Below, one piece after another: positions 25,983 through 35,964 of a stretch of 60,891 bases of DNA. This DNA is from Deltaproteobacteria bacterium (GTDB lineage Bacteria > Desulfobacterota > SM23-61): assembly GCA_016875165.1 (NCBI GenBank), contig VGSF01000019.1, forward strand, positions 1 to 60,891, written 5' to 3'. Position numbers and translations under genes: made by a program. Under the pieces are notes generated by a model. The model made no database searches, was not told the origin of the DNA, and worked only from the letters and a program-made list of their open reading frames with translations. The first letter of the stretch is position 1; each line of letters starts with the position of its first letter.

Positions 25983-27593
25983 TTATCCGACCTCTGCGTA
26001 AAAAACAGGGAGTTGCACACGAACGGTGGATCCTTGCCCTTCCTGGCTTTCTACCACGAGTTTACCGTGATGACCCCTGATAATCTCGTCGCAAATGGCC
26101 AGGCCCAAGCCAGCTCCTTTTCCTGGTTCCTTGGTGGTAAAGAAAGGTTCGATGGCTTTCCGCTTCACTTCCTCGGGCATTCCCGTGCCGTTGTCGATGA
26201 CTACCACTTCGATGGTTTGCCCATTCAGAGGAGGGGGGGCAGCAAGGTAAGTTGAAATAGATAAGACACCGCCCTTAGGCATGGCATCGAGAGCATTGTT
26301 CATCAGATTGAGAAACACCTGCTGCAGAAGCCCGGGGTCTCCGGAAACCGGGGGTAGGGAGGCATCCAGGTGTCGAACCAGTTGGACTCCCCGCATGGAC
26401 ATTCCCGGCTGAGTGAGGTTAAGGACATCCTCCAGGAGTTGATTGATATCCAGGGCCTGAAGTTTTGGGGCAGGCTGGCGCGTGGAATGGAGCAGATTAC
26501 GGATCGTTTGGGTCAGACGTTCGAGCTGTGATTCAATGATCTTCAAGCGCCTGATCATCACTTCTGAGTCGTTCCCCTCAGTAAGCATAAGTTGGATATA
26601 ACCGGAGATGGAATTCAAGGGAGTGCCAATTTCATGGGCCATAGTGGCAGCCATATGCCCCAGGGCGGATAATTTTTCGGCCTGGACGAGCTGTCGCTGG
26701 GTCTGGAAGAGCGATTCGTTGGCCATACGCAGCTCTTCGTTACGCTGGGCAAGCTCGCGGGTTGCCGATTCCACGCGACGGGTTAGCTCTTCGTTAAACT
26801 GACTGATACGGGAAAGCATGCGGTTAAAGTGGTCAGATAGAAGACCCAGTTCATCCCGGGAATTAATGGGCACTTCTACGTTTAGCTTGCCTTCTTCCGC
26901 CTCGGACATCGCCCGCACTAATCTTTGGATGGGACGGTTGATCGCCCGGCTAAAAAAGAGGGTCAGGATGAGAATGAGAATGGCCACGCTGGTTAAAGTG
27001 AAAAAGATCGTCCGGGTGCGCTTTTGAGCCAGGAAGCTTTCGGCTTCTTCCAAGGAAGAATAAATGCGGATGCCGCCCAGGACTTTCCGGCCCACGTGCA
27101 GGGGGGCAAGGATTTCCCAGCAAGCCTGTTGATTTTTTTCTTTCAAAGTAGAGAGAACCCGGTCACGTTTCAAGGCTTGCAGCTCCCGGTAGGTGAGGTC
27201 AAGGTCGGTCTCCCCTGAACTGGAGATCTGCACTTTGTAACTTTCTTTGTGGAAAACAAATATATCGATGGATTTGATGGATGGGCGGGTGTAAATCCAT
27301 CCGGCAATCTCCTCCTCTAAAAAGGCCAGATTTTCCAGGTCCTTCATGCTGTAAATTTTAGAATCGATTTCCCGGATCACATAGATCGCCCTCTCCCGCA
27401 ACAGTTGCTGCTGGGAACGCTCTGTTAGACGGAGGTCCAGGTAGGAGAAAAGAACCAGGACGCTCACCACAATCATGGCTACCAAAAGGGTAATCCGTGT
27501 CTGCAACCCCAACGGCCGCTGCATAAAAATAGATTCGCCCCGGTGGATATTTTTGAGTTTGGCCACCCAATTTTTGAACATTACTATTACCAA
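25983..27593 (-). CDS. Sensor histidine kinase, NtrB/ZraS-like
   Basis: A 536-residue membrane kinase. The first membrane helix is at about 33-50, a periplasmic sensor loop spans ~51-195, and the second helix is at ~198-218. A HAMP linker follows (FSRAINRPIQRLV), then a coiled coil, HisKA with phospho-His at ~320 (MAHEIGTPLNSI), and an HATPase domain (N-box NLMNNALDAM, G1 DNGTGMP, G2 GAGLGLAI). It should phosphorylate the NtrC-like regulator encoded immediately downstream. The sensed signal is unknown; the loop has no recognisable PAS or Cache motif by eye. Confidence 0.92.
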   Translation of the reverse strand: MVIVMFKNWVAKLKNIHRGESIFMQRPLGLQTRITLLVAMIVVSVLVLFSYLDLRLTERSQQQLLRERAIYVIREIDSKIYSMKDLENLAFLEEEIAGWIYTRPSIKSIDIFVFHKESYKVQISSSGETDLDLTYRELQALKRDRVLSTLKEKNQQACWEILAPLHVGRKVLGGIRIYSSLEEAESFLAQKRTRTIFFTLTSVAILILILTLFFSRAINRPIQRLVRAMSEAEEGKLNVEVPINSRDELGLLSDHFNRMLSRISQFNEELTRRVESATRELAQRNEELRMANESLFQTQRQLVQAEKLSALGHMAATMAHEIGTPLNSISGYIQLMLTEGNDSEVMIRRLKIIESQLERLTQTIRNLLHSTRQPAPKLQALDINQLLEDVLNLTQPGMSMRGVQLVRHLDASLPPVSGDPGLLQQVFLNLMNNALDAMPKGGVLSISTYLAAPPPLNGQTIEVVVIDNGTGMPEEVKRKAIEPFFTTKEPGKGAGLGLAICDEIIRGHHGKLVVESQEGQGSTVRVQLPVFYAEVG

Positions 27594-27603
27594 AGAATAC
27601 TTA

Positions 27604-27727
27604 AATTAGCCACAGAGGGCACAGAGATCACAGAGTTTTTAAAACTATGATTAAGAAAAGTTAAAGAATACATGTCAAGTGCATAGAGGAACTGAAGTTG
27701 AAAAAAGCAAATTCCTATACAATCAAG
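27604..27727 (+). repeat. Family E interspersed repeat
   Basis: A ~124 bp copy starting AATTAGCCACAGAGGGCAC and ending near CTATACAATCAAG. It forms an inverted pair with the copy at 27955-28081, with a family C element between them. The gap between the histidine kinase and GNAT genes (27594-28105) consists almost wholly of repeats. Confidence 0.7.
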
Positions 27728-27752
27728 TTAAGTTACTAAAGCGCCTAAGGTT

Positions 27753-27885
27753 GATGGTCTCGCAAAAAGTCGTAATTTGTGCTCTTTCGTCATTCCGGCG
27801 AAAGCCGGAATCCAGTCTTTTCAATATGTTCCGACATCTCTGGACACCGGTTTTCACCGGTGTGACGACTTTTTACGAAACCATC
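27753..27885. repeat. Family C palindromic element
   Basis: A ~133 bp copy with GATGGTCTCGCAAAAAGTCG at the left and the complement of GATGGTTTCGTAAAAAGTC at the right. Internal hairpins are TTCCGGC/GCCGGAA and CACCGGT/ACCGGTG. The flanks AAGGTT and AAAGTT are a near-match 6-bp duplication. Confidence 0.75.
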
Positions 27886-27954
27886 AAAGTTGAAAAAAGG
27901 AAATTTCTATACAATCAAGTTGCATGTTTCATTTTAAAAACTCGCAACGGGTAA

Positions 27955-28081
27955 CCTGATTGCATAGGAAATTCCTTTTGGGCACCTTTTAGCATCTTCA
28001 TTAATTTTGGGCGATTAACGCGTATTCGTTATTTATCCTTAATCCCCGTTTTTAAACCTCTGTGCCCTCTGGGGCTAATTT
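27955..28081 (-). repeat. Family E interspersed repeat
   Basis: A reverse-oriented copy, mirror partner of 27604-27727. It keeps the GGAAATTCC segment and the final GGCTAATTT end and lies just past the GNAT stop codon. Confidence 0.65.
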
Positions 28082-28105
28082 ATAACCCGAAACTCTCCCC
28101 TGCGA

Positions 28106-28588
28106 TTAAAAGCGAGTAATGGTTTTTCCCAAGATCAGTTTGTGGTCTCCTGCACTATAGTAATCCATCACCCTAACTAATTCCCTGTAGCCATGTTTCT
28201 GGTAAAAGGCACGGGGGGATGCAAACGAGGGCAAGGAAGAGGTTTCGATGAGTATCAGGCGGGCCTGCCGCCGCATTAAATCTTTTTCCGCATGACGAAG
28301 AAGGAATGTGCCGGTTCCCTGGTTCCAGAATGCGGGATGGACCACAATCCAGTAGAGGTCATAAACTGCATCGGTCATGGGAGCTTTTCCATAGCAGATG
28401 TATCCCAGGATTTCGCCATCATCTCCTTCGGCTAAGCTGATAATGTAGTCCTCCTGGTCCGGCTTGGCAAGGGCTATGTCGATAAGCTCCAGAGCGACTT
28501 GCACTTCCTCAGGCCGGAAATGCTCCTGGGCTTTGAGGGTCGTTTTCAGGGCCGGCCGGTCTTTCTTTTCGATCCCCCTGATCTTCAT
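28106..28588 (-). CDS. GNAT family N-acetyltransferase
   Basis: A 160-residue GNAT enzyme that would transfer acetyl from acetyl-CoA to an amine. The core shows the beta-bulge strand (DLYWIVVHP), the acetyl-CoA loop QGTGTFLLRHAEK, and the late FYQKHGYRE motif. The substrate is unknown. It overlaps the end of mreC by 4 bp, occupying the place where mreD usually stands, so it is translationally coupled to a cell-shape gene. A role on peptidoglycan precursors or a ribosomal/MreC target would be speculation. Confidence 0.85.
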   Translation of the reverse strand: MKIRGIEKKDRPALKTTLKAQEHFRPEEVQVALELIDIALAKPDQEDYIISLAEGDDGEILGYICYGKAPMTDAVYDLYWIVVHPAFWNQGTGTFLLRHAEKDLMRRQARLILIETSSLPSFASPRAFYQKHGYRELVRVMDYYSAGDHKLILGKTITRF

Positions 28589-29406
28589 GGCTGGCCGCCT
28601 ATGATAAGGACTTCTTCCAACCTGGAAAAATCCACTGTGGGAGTAACCTCGATGTATTGAAAAATACCCGGACGTTTCCGTTCCACTTTAGTAACCGTAC
28701 CGATCACCAATCCTTTGGGAAAAATTCCGCCCAGGCCGGAAGTGATTACTCTATCGCCCTCCTGGATGTCTTCACTCTTCTGGACGTATTTGAGGACACA
28801 AAACTCCTCCACTTTCCCTTCCATGATCCCCTGGGCGCGGGAGCGCTGCACGATCACGTCCACCGCGCTGTTGGGATCGGTGATTAGGAGTACTTTGGCA
28901 GTGCTTGGGGAAACTTCCATGATCCGCCCCACCACTCCATCGGCAACAACCGCGGCCATGTCTTTGGTTACCCCTTCCTTTTCTCCTTTGTCAACCAGCA
29001 GGGTTTTGAACCAGCTCGAGGGGTCCCGCGAGAAGACATGGGCCACGATGGCCGGGGAGGGGTGCTGAGACTGGTAGGGAAGCAGTTTTTGCAAACGCGC
29101 TTCGGCCAGGATGGTTTCCTTTAAGCGGTTGTTCTCTTCACGCAGAGCGCTGATTGTCCGCTTAAGAATCAGATTTTCCTGCTGCACCCGGGTGAGGAAA
29201 ACATAACGTTCCCCAACTCCCCGCAGCCAGAGGATAAACCCCTGGGCTTTTTGCTGGAGGGGGAAAGAGATCTGCATGATGACCTTCTTGACCAGGAAAG
29301 GTTCCGGGTCGCTTCTGATATTCAAGGTGAGGATGAGGACAGCCAGGAAGATCAAGAGCAGAACAGCAAAAAGAAAACGGAAGCGTTTCAGCCAATCCAT
29401 TATCAT
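28585..29406 (-). CDS. mreC: Rod shape-determining protein MreC
   Basis: A 273-residue MreC, the periplasmic scaffold of the elongasome that links MreB to the cell-wall synthases. It has a short N-terminal cytoplasmic part, one membrane helix (about 10-28), a coiled coil (about 70-105) and a beta-rich C-terminal domain (VDKGEKEGVTKDMAAV, GRIMEVSPSTAKVLLITDP, GDRVITSGLGGIFPKGL). It lies 43 bp downstream of mreB. The next gene is a GNAT rather than mreD. Confidence 0.93.
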   Translation of the reverse strand: MIMDWLKRFRFLFAVLLLIFLAVLILTLNIRSDPEPFLVKKVIMQISFPLQQKAQGFILWLRGVGERYVFLTRVQQENLILKRTISALREENNRLKETILAEARLQKLLPYQSQHPSPAIVAHVFSRDPSSWFKTLLVDKGEKEGVTKDMAAVVADGVVGRIMEVSPSTAKVLLITDPNSAVDVIVQRSRAQGIMEGKVEEFCVLKYVQKSEDIQEGDRVITSGLGGIFPKGLVIGTVTKVERKRPGIFQYIEVTPTVDFSRLEEVLIIGGQP

Positions 29407-29449
29407 CCCGTTCCAACGCTGACCGGCCCTCCATCTTCCGGAGTGACTC

Positions 29450-30487
<1,038 letters not shown>

Positions 30488-30507
30488 TCACCGGCTCCTT
30501 TCTTGAC

Positions 30508-30656
30508 GATTTCGTAAAAAGTCATCAGAACTATGGTTTCGTAAAAAGCTCCAGATGCAAGGCGCGCAAAACCTGAGGAGTGAAGCGTATTTACAGGTAC
30601 ACTGCAACGACGAAGGTGAAGCGCAACGCCGCAGATGGACTTTTTACGAAACCATC
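30508..30656. repeat. Family D element with 9-bp duplication
   Basis: A ~149 bp element. The left end is GATTTCGTAAAAAGTC and the right end its complement; a second left-end-like copy (ATGGTTTCGTAAAAAG) lies 25 bp inside. It is flanked by an exact 9-bp duplication, TTTCTTGAC (30499-30507 and 30657-30665). The core (CAAGGCGCGCAAAACCTGAG ... CAACGCCGCAGATGG) matches the copy at 58806-58958. It occupies much of the mreB-ppiD divergent region. Confidence 0.82.
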
Positions 30657-30848
30657 TTTCTTGACGCCCCCGGAAAAGGGGGGGAATATACCCCCTCAAA
30701 AAAAACCTGAAATTCGGGGCCAAATCGAAAAATTATACTAACAAAATTAAATGGCTGGAGCAAGAAAATAAAGAAAAAATTTGCCTTGCCTTTTCCCCGG
30801 GGGTCATTTAGGATGGTGGGTATCGTTGCTGAAAGGGGAAGATGAAGC

Positions 30849-32750
30849 ATGCTCGATTTCATGAGACGGCACGCCCAGTCCTGGATGATCAAGGTAGCTC
30901 TGGGAGCTATAGTTGTTGTTTTTATTTTCTGGGGAATCTGGACCCCCCGTGAGGGCCAGGAGCGAGATCTGGTCAAGATCGGGGATTATACCATCACCAT
31001 TTCCGAAGTCAGAACCTATTATCAGAACCTGATGGATCGGTACCGGTCTATTTACGGCGAAAGGTTCAACGAGGAGATGGCCAAAAAATTAGGGCTAAAG
31101 GAACGGGCGCTGAAAGATTTAATCAATAAAGTTCTGATGTCCCAAGAAGCGCGCCGCCTGGGCTTGAAGGTAGCTCCAGAAGAGATTCAAGCCACCATCC
31201 AGAACCACCCGGCCTTCCAGAAGGAAGGCCACTTTGATAAGGACGCCTACCTGCGCGCCCTCCAGCGCATCCGCATGACTGCCAAGGAATTCGAAGCCAA
31301 CCAGGGGCAAATGCTCTTGCTTGCTAAGATGCAAGGCCTGATCGTTTCCTCGGCCAAAGTTTCGGATCGGGAAGTCCTGGAGGCCTACCGGGATCACTTC
31401 GAGAAAGTGAATCTGGACGCCCTTTACCTTAATCCTGCAGACTTCAAAGAAATCTCCCTGACTCCCGATGAAGTAAAAGGGTATTTTTCTAAGAACCGGG
31501 AGGCCTTCAAAATTCCGCCCAGGGTAAATATCCGTTATCTCCTGTTCGAACCCAGGGATTATGCCAAGCAGGTGCAGGTCAACGAGAAGGAAATAGAGAC
31601 TTATTATCAGAACAACCAGGAAAAATTCGGTCAGCCCAAACAAGTGAAGGTGCGCCATATCCTCATCAAAACAGATCCCAAAAATCCCGAGGTTCTGGCC
31701 CAGGACCGAAAAAAAGCCGAGGCCATCCGCGAGGACGCTCTTAAAGGAAAAGAATTTGCTAAGCTTGCCAAACAACATTCCGATGACCCCGGGACAAAAA
31801 ATAGCGGCGGGGATCTGGGGTACATAAGCCGCGGGCAGGTTGTGCCCGAATTCGAGGAGGCGGCCTTTTCCCTGACAGCGGGCGGCATCAGCAACATTAT
31901 CCAAACCGCTTATGGGCTGCATATTGTCAAAGTCGATGAGATCCAGGAAGCCAGGACCGAACCGCTGGAAAAAGTCAAGGAACAGATACTGTCTCTGCTG
32001 CGGACCCGCAAAGCCAGGGACCTGGCCCACGATGAAGCGGATCAGGCCTACGCTTTCGGCTTGAAAGAAAAACAGATGGATGGTTTTGCCAGAATGAAAA
32101 ACCTGACAATTAAAGAGACCGGCTTTTTTTCAGCCGACGACAAGATCGACCTGAACCCCAAACTAAAGGACTCCGCCCTCTCCATGAGCAAGGGAGACAT
32201 CAGCCCTGTTCTGCGGGTGGGAGAAACATTTGCCGTTTTTCATGTTGTGGAAAAACAGGAGGCGCGCGCCCCTGAATTGAAAGAAGTGGAAGGACGGGTT
32301 TCCGAGGCCCTGCGCCGCGAAAAACAGCAGGAGCAAGCCTTAACCAGGGCCAAAGAGGTTTTGGAAAAGCTAAAGAAGGGCGCTGATCTAAAATCGCTGG
32401 CCCTGCAGGAGAAGTTCAAGGTGGAAGAGACGGGCCCCTTTGAAAGGGGCGCGGGCCCCCCCAAGATGGGCGCTGCGGAAGAGTTGCGGAAAGCTATTTC
32501 CTCGCTCAGTCTGAAGACTCCCTATGCGGAGAGCCCCGTATTTCATAATGGACAGTATGTCATCTTTCGCCTGAAGGAAATCAAGGAGATCGATCAGGCC
32601 CAATTCACTTCCCAAAAAGAGAATTTCCGCCGGGCCCTTATCCAACAAAAGCAGGAAATGATCCTGACCCAATGGTTGGAAGAGCTTCTGGAGGCGGCCA
32701 AGGCCAAGGGTAAATTCAAGATGCTGAAGGAGGTGAAAGAAGCGATATAA
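30849..32750 (+). CDS. ppiD: SurA/PpiD-type peptidyl-prolyl isomerase
   Basis: A 633-residue periplasmic folding factor anchored by one N-terminal membrane helix (about 15-32). A SurA_N-like chaperone region (about 35-165) is followed by a parvulin domain (about 265-365: VRHILIKTD, AKQHSDDPGTKNSGGDLGYI, VPEFEEAAFSL, YGLHIVKVDE) and a second parvulin-like or helical C-terminal region. The layout matches PpiD, which aids outer-membrane protein folding near the Sec exit. It is divergent from mreB and convergent with the acyl-CoA dehydrogenase gene. Confidence 0.88.
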   Translation: MLDFMRRHAQSWMIKVALGAIVVVFIFWGIWTPREGQERDLVKIGDYTITISEVRTYYQNLMDRYRSIYGERFNEEMAKKLGLKERALKDLINKVLMSQEARRLGLKVAPEEIQATIQNHPAFQKEGHFDKDAYLRALQRIRMTAKEFEANQGQMLLLAKMQGLIVSSAKVSDREVLEAYRDHFEKVNLDALYLNPADFKEISLTPDEVKGYFSKNREAFKIPPRVNIRYLLFEPRDYAKQVQVNEKEIETYYQNNQEKFGQPKQVKVRHILIKTDPKNPEVLAQDRKKAEAIREDALKGKEFAKLAKQHSDDPGTKNSGGDLGYISRGQVVPEFEEAAFSLTAGGISNIIQTAYGLHIVKVDEIQEARTEPLEKVKEQILSLLRTRKARDLAHDEADQAYAFGLKEKQMDGFARMKNLTIKETGFFSADDKIDLNPKLKDSALSMSKGDISPVLRVGETFAVFHVVEKQEARAPELKEVEGRVSEALRREKQQEQALTRAKEVLEKLKKGADLKSLALQEKFKVEETGPFERGAGPPKMGAAEELRKAISSLSLKTPYAESPVFHNGQYVIFRLKEIKEIDQAQFTSQKENFRRALIQQKQEMILTQWLEELLEAAKAKGKFKMLKEVKEAI

Positions 32751-32758
32751 AAGCAGGG

Positions 32759-32816
32759 TTCCAGGGTTCGAGGGAAATTTTTTTAATTTCACTTGACCCC
32801 TGGACCACTCGAACCC
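32759..32816. terminator. Possible bidirectional hairpin between convergent genes
   Basis: GGGTTCGAG and CTCGAACCC (9-bp arms) flank about 30 bases that include a TTTTTTTAA run, in the short gap between the ppiD and acyl-CoA dehydrogenase stops. A shared terminator is plausible, but the loop is long. Confidence 0.35.
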
Positions 32817-32817
32817 T

Positions 32818-33963
32818 TTATTTTAGCCCCAAAATTTCCCGGGCGATGACCAAACGCTGAATTTCGGAAGTTCCTTCATAAATCGTGGTGACCCGGCAGT
32901 CGCGGGTATAACGTTCCAACGGATACTCCTTCATATAGCCATACCCCCCGAGCATCTGCAGAGCTTTGTAACAGACGCGATTGGCTGTTTCCGCGGCGAA
33001 AAGCTTGCCCATGGAAGCTTCCCGGGTAAAGCGTTGCCCTTTCTCTTTCAAAAAAGAGGCCCGTAAAACCAGCAACCGGGCTGCTTCCAGCTCGGTAAAG
33101 CTGTCGGCGATCATCCACTGGATGGCCTGGAACGAGGCGATGGGTTGATCAAACTGGATACGATTTTTGGCGTATTCCGTTGCATATTCGATGGCCGCCA
33201 GTCCGATGCCCACGGCCATGGAACCGATACCGATCCTCCCTCCATCCAGAGCCATCATGGCAATCTTGAAACCATCGCCTTCTTGACCCAAAAGACTTCC
33301 CCGGGGCAGGCAACAGTTTTCCATGATGATTTCATTGACGGGGGATCCCCTCTGACCCATTTTTTCCTCATGCCGGCCGACGATAAATCCAGGATGTCCT
33401 TTTCCCACCAGAAAAGCGCTGATGCCTTTGGCTGCGGCAGCCTTATCCGTCTTGGCCCATACCACTAAGACCCCGGCGTGTTCGGCGCTGGTGATGAACG
33501 TCTTGGAACCGTTCAGGACATAATGGTCTCCCTTAAGCTTTGCGCTGGATTTCATGGAAGCAGGGTCTGAGCCGGCCGTGGATTCCGTCAGGGCAAAGGC
33601 TCCGCAGGAATATTCCCCGCTGCAAATTTTAGGAATATGAGCGGACTTGGCCTCCTCATTCCCAAAAGCGTTGATTACTTCCGCTACCATGTTGGTTACG
33701 GACATGGTGACGGCAGTAGCGGCGCAGGCTTTGCTGATTTCGGTCATAGCCAGGCTGTAACTTACCACCCCGGCTTGAGATCCCCCATATTCCGCCGGGA
33801 TATTCATGCCCATCATTCCCAGTTCGGCCATGGCTTTCAGCGCGGGCAAGGGATGAATCCCGGTGGCGTCAATTTCAGCGGCCCTTGGTTTTAGCTCTTT
33901 TTCGGCAAAGTCCCTGGCCATTTTTTGGGTCATCTTTTGCTCTTCCGTGAGATGGAAATCCAT
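32818..33963 (-). CDS. Acyl-CoA dehydrogenase
   Basis: A 381-residue FAD-dependent acyl-CoA dehydrogenase that oxidises an acyl-CoA to the enoyl-CoA and passes electrons to ETF. The signatures are CGAFALTESTAGSD and FITSAEHAGVLVVWAKT around the flavin, QLLGGYGYMKEYPLER-like text near the C-terminus (here MLGGYGYMKEYPLERYTRD), and the catalytic base Glu in TTIYEGTSEIQ. The chain length favours the short/medium-chain branch, but specificity is unclear. No other beta-oxidation genes are adjacent. An anaerobic fatty- or aromatic-acid degrader would fit. Confidence 0.92.
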   Translation of the reverse strand: MDFHLTEEQKMTQKMARDFAEKELKPRAAEIDATGIHPLPALKAMAELGMMGMNIPAEYGGSQAGVVSYSLAMTEISKACAATAVTMSVTNMVAEVINAFGNEEAKSAHIPKICSGEYSCGAFALTESTAGSDPASMKSSAKLKGDHYVLNGSKTFITSAEHAGVLVVWAKTDKAAAAKGISAFLVGKGHPGFIVGRHEEKMGQRGSPVNEIIMENCCLPRGSLLGQEGDGFKIAMMALDGGRIGIGSMAVGIGLAAIEYATEYAKNRIQFDQPIASFQAIQWMIADSFTELEAARLLVLRASFLKEKGQRFTREASMGKLFAAETANRVCYKALQMLGGYGYMKEYPLERYTRDCRVTTIYEGTSEIQRLVIAREILGLK

Positions 33964-34072
33964 GGCAAGCTCCTTAATCCTTAATACAACGATCAGCGTT
34001 TAGCAATCAGGAAAAAATAGGAGACAAGAGTCGGGAGACTGAATTCAGAAGAGATGCTTTCTTTCATATTCT

Positions 34073-34341
34073 GTATCAGTTTAGAGTTTTGAAAAAATGG
34101 CGGTAAAGCCTCTGTTTAGGCCCGGGGGCCAGGCCGGAACGCGCCGGAAGCATCGGTTGGGTTTTCCCCTTATTCTCGAGGATAAAAGCCTGTTTCCTCC
34201 GGAGGAGGCGGGGAGTATCTTCCCCGCCCCATCCACGGAGAAATCAGTGCCTTATGATTCCAAGCGGGCCGGTCTGGCCCCCGGGCCCTGGAATCCCCTG
34301 GCCCTGGTGACACACTTTTTTTCAAAGACCTAAAGTGTTAC
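34073..34341. mobile_element. Family A palindromic MITE, copy 3
   Basis: A 269 bp element in the divergent gap between the acyl-CoA dehydrogenase and the activase. It starts GTATCAGTTTAGAGTTTTGA and is flanked by an exact 8-bp duplication, CATATTCT (34065-34072 and 34342-34349). Its arms read GGCCCGGGGG and CCCCCGGGCC, and AGGCCGG and CCGGTCT, changed in a compensatory way from copies 1 and 4. It may push promoters apart or carry one. Confidence 0.9.
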
Positions 34342-34459
34342 CATATTCTAAATTCTGTCTCCTGACCTCTGACATCTTTTTCCCGGGAATATCCACTTGT
34401 TTTTCTGGCTGGAGGGTACTATACTCCAAAAAAAATCTTACCTCAAGGCCAAACCTTTT

Positions 34460-35266
34460 ATGATTGTCGCAGGCATTGATATCGGTTCGATCACGGCGGA
34501 AACTGTGATTTTGCAAGACAGCCAAATCCTGAGTTCGTCGATTCTGCCCACGGGGGCGAACAGCCGGAGGGCAGCGGACCGCTCGCTGGCTGCGGCCCTT
34601 AGCCAAGCCAATCTCAAGCAAGAAGATCTGGCGGCCATCGTAACTACGGGGTATGGCAGGGCGTCGTTTTTTTCGGCCACGAAGACGATCACGGAAATAA
34701 CCTGCCACGCCCGGGGAGCATTCCATGTCCACCCGGAGACGCGCACGGTTATTGACATCGGCGGCCAGGACAGCAAGGTCATCCGTCTGGACGAGAGGGG
34801 GCGCAACGTCGATTTTCAGATGAATGACAAATGCGCCGCCGGAACCGGGCGTTTCCTGGAAGTCATGGCCCACGCCCTGGAGGTCAAGCTGGAGGACCTG
34901 GGAAGGCTGTCCCATAGCGCAAAGCGCTCGATCAAGATTTCCAGCATGTGCACTGTCTTCGCCGAAACCGAGGTCATTTCTTTGATTGCAGAAAATCAGC
35001 CTAAAGAAGTGATCATCCGCGGCCTGCACGACGCCATTGCCGACCGGATCATGGGAATGGTGCGTCGGGTAGGAGTGGAGGAAGGGGTCACCATTACCGG
35101 GGGAGTTGCCAAAAACGAAGGCGTGGTCCGGGCCCTGGAAGAGAGGCTCGGAGTAAAGCTTTTCGTCCCCTCCGAACCCCAGATCATCGGCGCTCTGGGC
35201 GCGGCCCTGCTGGCTCAAAATCTAACATCCCTAACCCGGCATAGCCAGAACCAAAAAGGTGAATAA
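34460..35266 (+). CDS. CoA-substrate enzyme activase (BadF/BcrA-HgdC type)
   Basis: A 268-residue ASKHA-fold ATPase of the BadF/BadG/BcrA/BcrD family. These proteins pass one electron with ATP hydrolysis to 2-hydroxyacyl-CoA dehydratases or benzoyl-CoA reductases. It has phosphate-1 GIDIGSITAETV, phosphate-2 VIDIGGQDSKVI, and the adenosine site TITGGVAKNEGVV. The two Cys that bridge the dimer's [4Fe-4S] cluster are in NDKCAAGTGRF and SSMCTVFAE. The start at 34460 gives the usual N-terminus. No dehydratase or reductase subunit lies beside it. Confidence 0.9.
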   Translation: MIVAGIDIGSITAETVILQDSQILSSSILPTGANSRRAADRSLAAALSQANLKQEDLAAIVTTGYGRASFFSATKTITEITCHARGAFHVHPETRTVIDIGGQDSKVIRLDERGRNVDFQMNDKCAAGTGRFLEVMAHALEVKLEDLGRLSHSAKRSIKISSMCTVFAETEVISLIAENQPKEVIIRGLHDAIADRIMGMVRRVGVEEGVTITGGVAKNEGVVRALEERLGVKLFVPSEPQIIGALGAALLAQNLTSLTRHSQNQKGE

Positions 35267-35274
35267 GAAAATTC

Positions 35275-35539
35275 GTAACAGTTTAGCGATTTGAAAAAAT
35301 GGTATAAAAGCCTTTGTTGAGGGCCGGGGGTCAGAGCGGAACGCGCCGGAAGCATCGGTTGGGGTTCCGCTTGGCCGCGAGACAGAAGATCTTTTCCTCC
35401 GGAGGAGGCGGGGGTTCTTACCCGCCCCATATGCGGAGAAATAAGGGCCTTATGATTCCAAGCGTTCCGCTCTGACCCCCGGCCCCTGGAATCCCCTGGC
35501 CTTTACAACACACCTTTTTTCAAAGAGCTAAAGTGTTAC
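35275..35539. mobile_element. Family A palindromic MITE, copy 4
   Basis: A 265 bp element with an exact 8-bp duplication, GAAAATTC (35267-35274 and 35540-35547). The left duplication begins at the base after the activase stop codon. This is the best-paired copy: the arms starting GGCCGGGGGTCAGAGCGG are complementary over more than 22 bp. A 2-base loss in the conserved GAGGACAGAAG segment breaks the minus-strand frame seen in copies 1 and 6, which argues against a coding role. Confidence 0.9.
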
Positions 35540-35547
35540 GAAAATTC

Positions 35548-35964
35548 GAAATTCGAATATCGATCCGCCACGGCGTACTAAAAAAAATTCGAAATTCAAA
35601 ATTTTAGCTAATTTCAAATTTGAGATTTCAGATTGAAGTTTTTATTTTTTCAATCTACAATCTGCGGTCTGCAAAGGTTTGAATTCCGTGCTGCGAAATT
35701 AGAATTTTGGCATCCCGGCTATTTGCCAGAGAAACCCGGACCCCGCGCGAAATGGCCATCTATAAATAGTTTTCATCCGGAAACCCCACCCTTCCCTGAG
35801 AGGCCTTTGAATTTTATTAAAAAAAATCAATAAATTGTCATTCCGGCTGAAGCCGGAATCAAGTGTTTTCAATAACTTCCTGGATTCCGGTTTTCACCGG
35901 AATGACATATTTGGTAGAAATAAAAAGCTCTCCCTGAAGGATTATCAGCAGGGTGATTTTTTAT
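35548..35964. repeat. Repeat-rich spacer with core-only family C remnant
   Basis: An AT-rich start with repeated GAAATTCGAA-like words (35548-35640). Then comes a stretch with no gene, and a hairpin pair GTCATTCCGG...CCGGAATGAC (about 35835-35905) that matches the interior of family C elements but lacks their ends. The motif at 35939-35962 is shared with the gntR upstream region. Confidence 0.5.
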
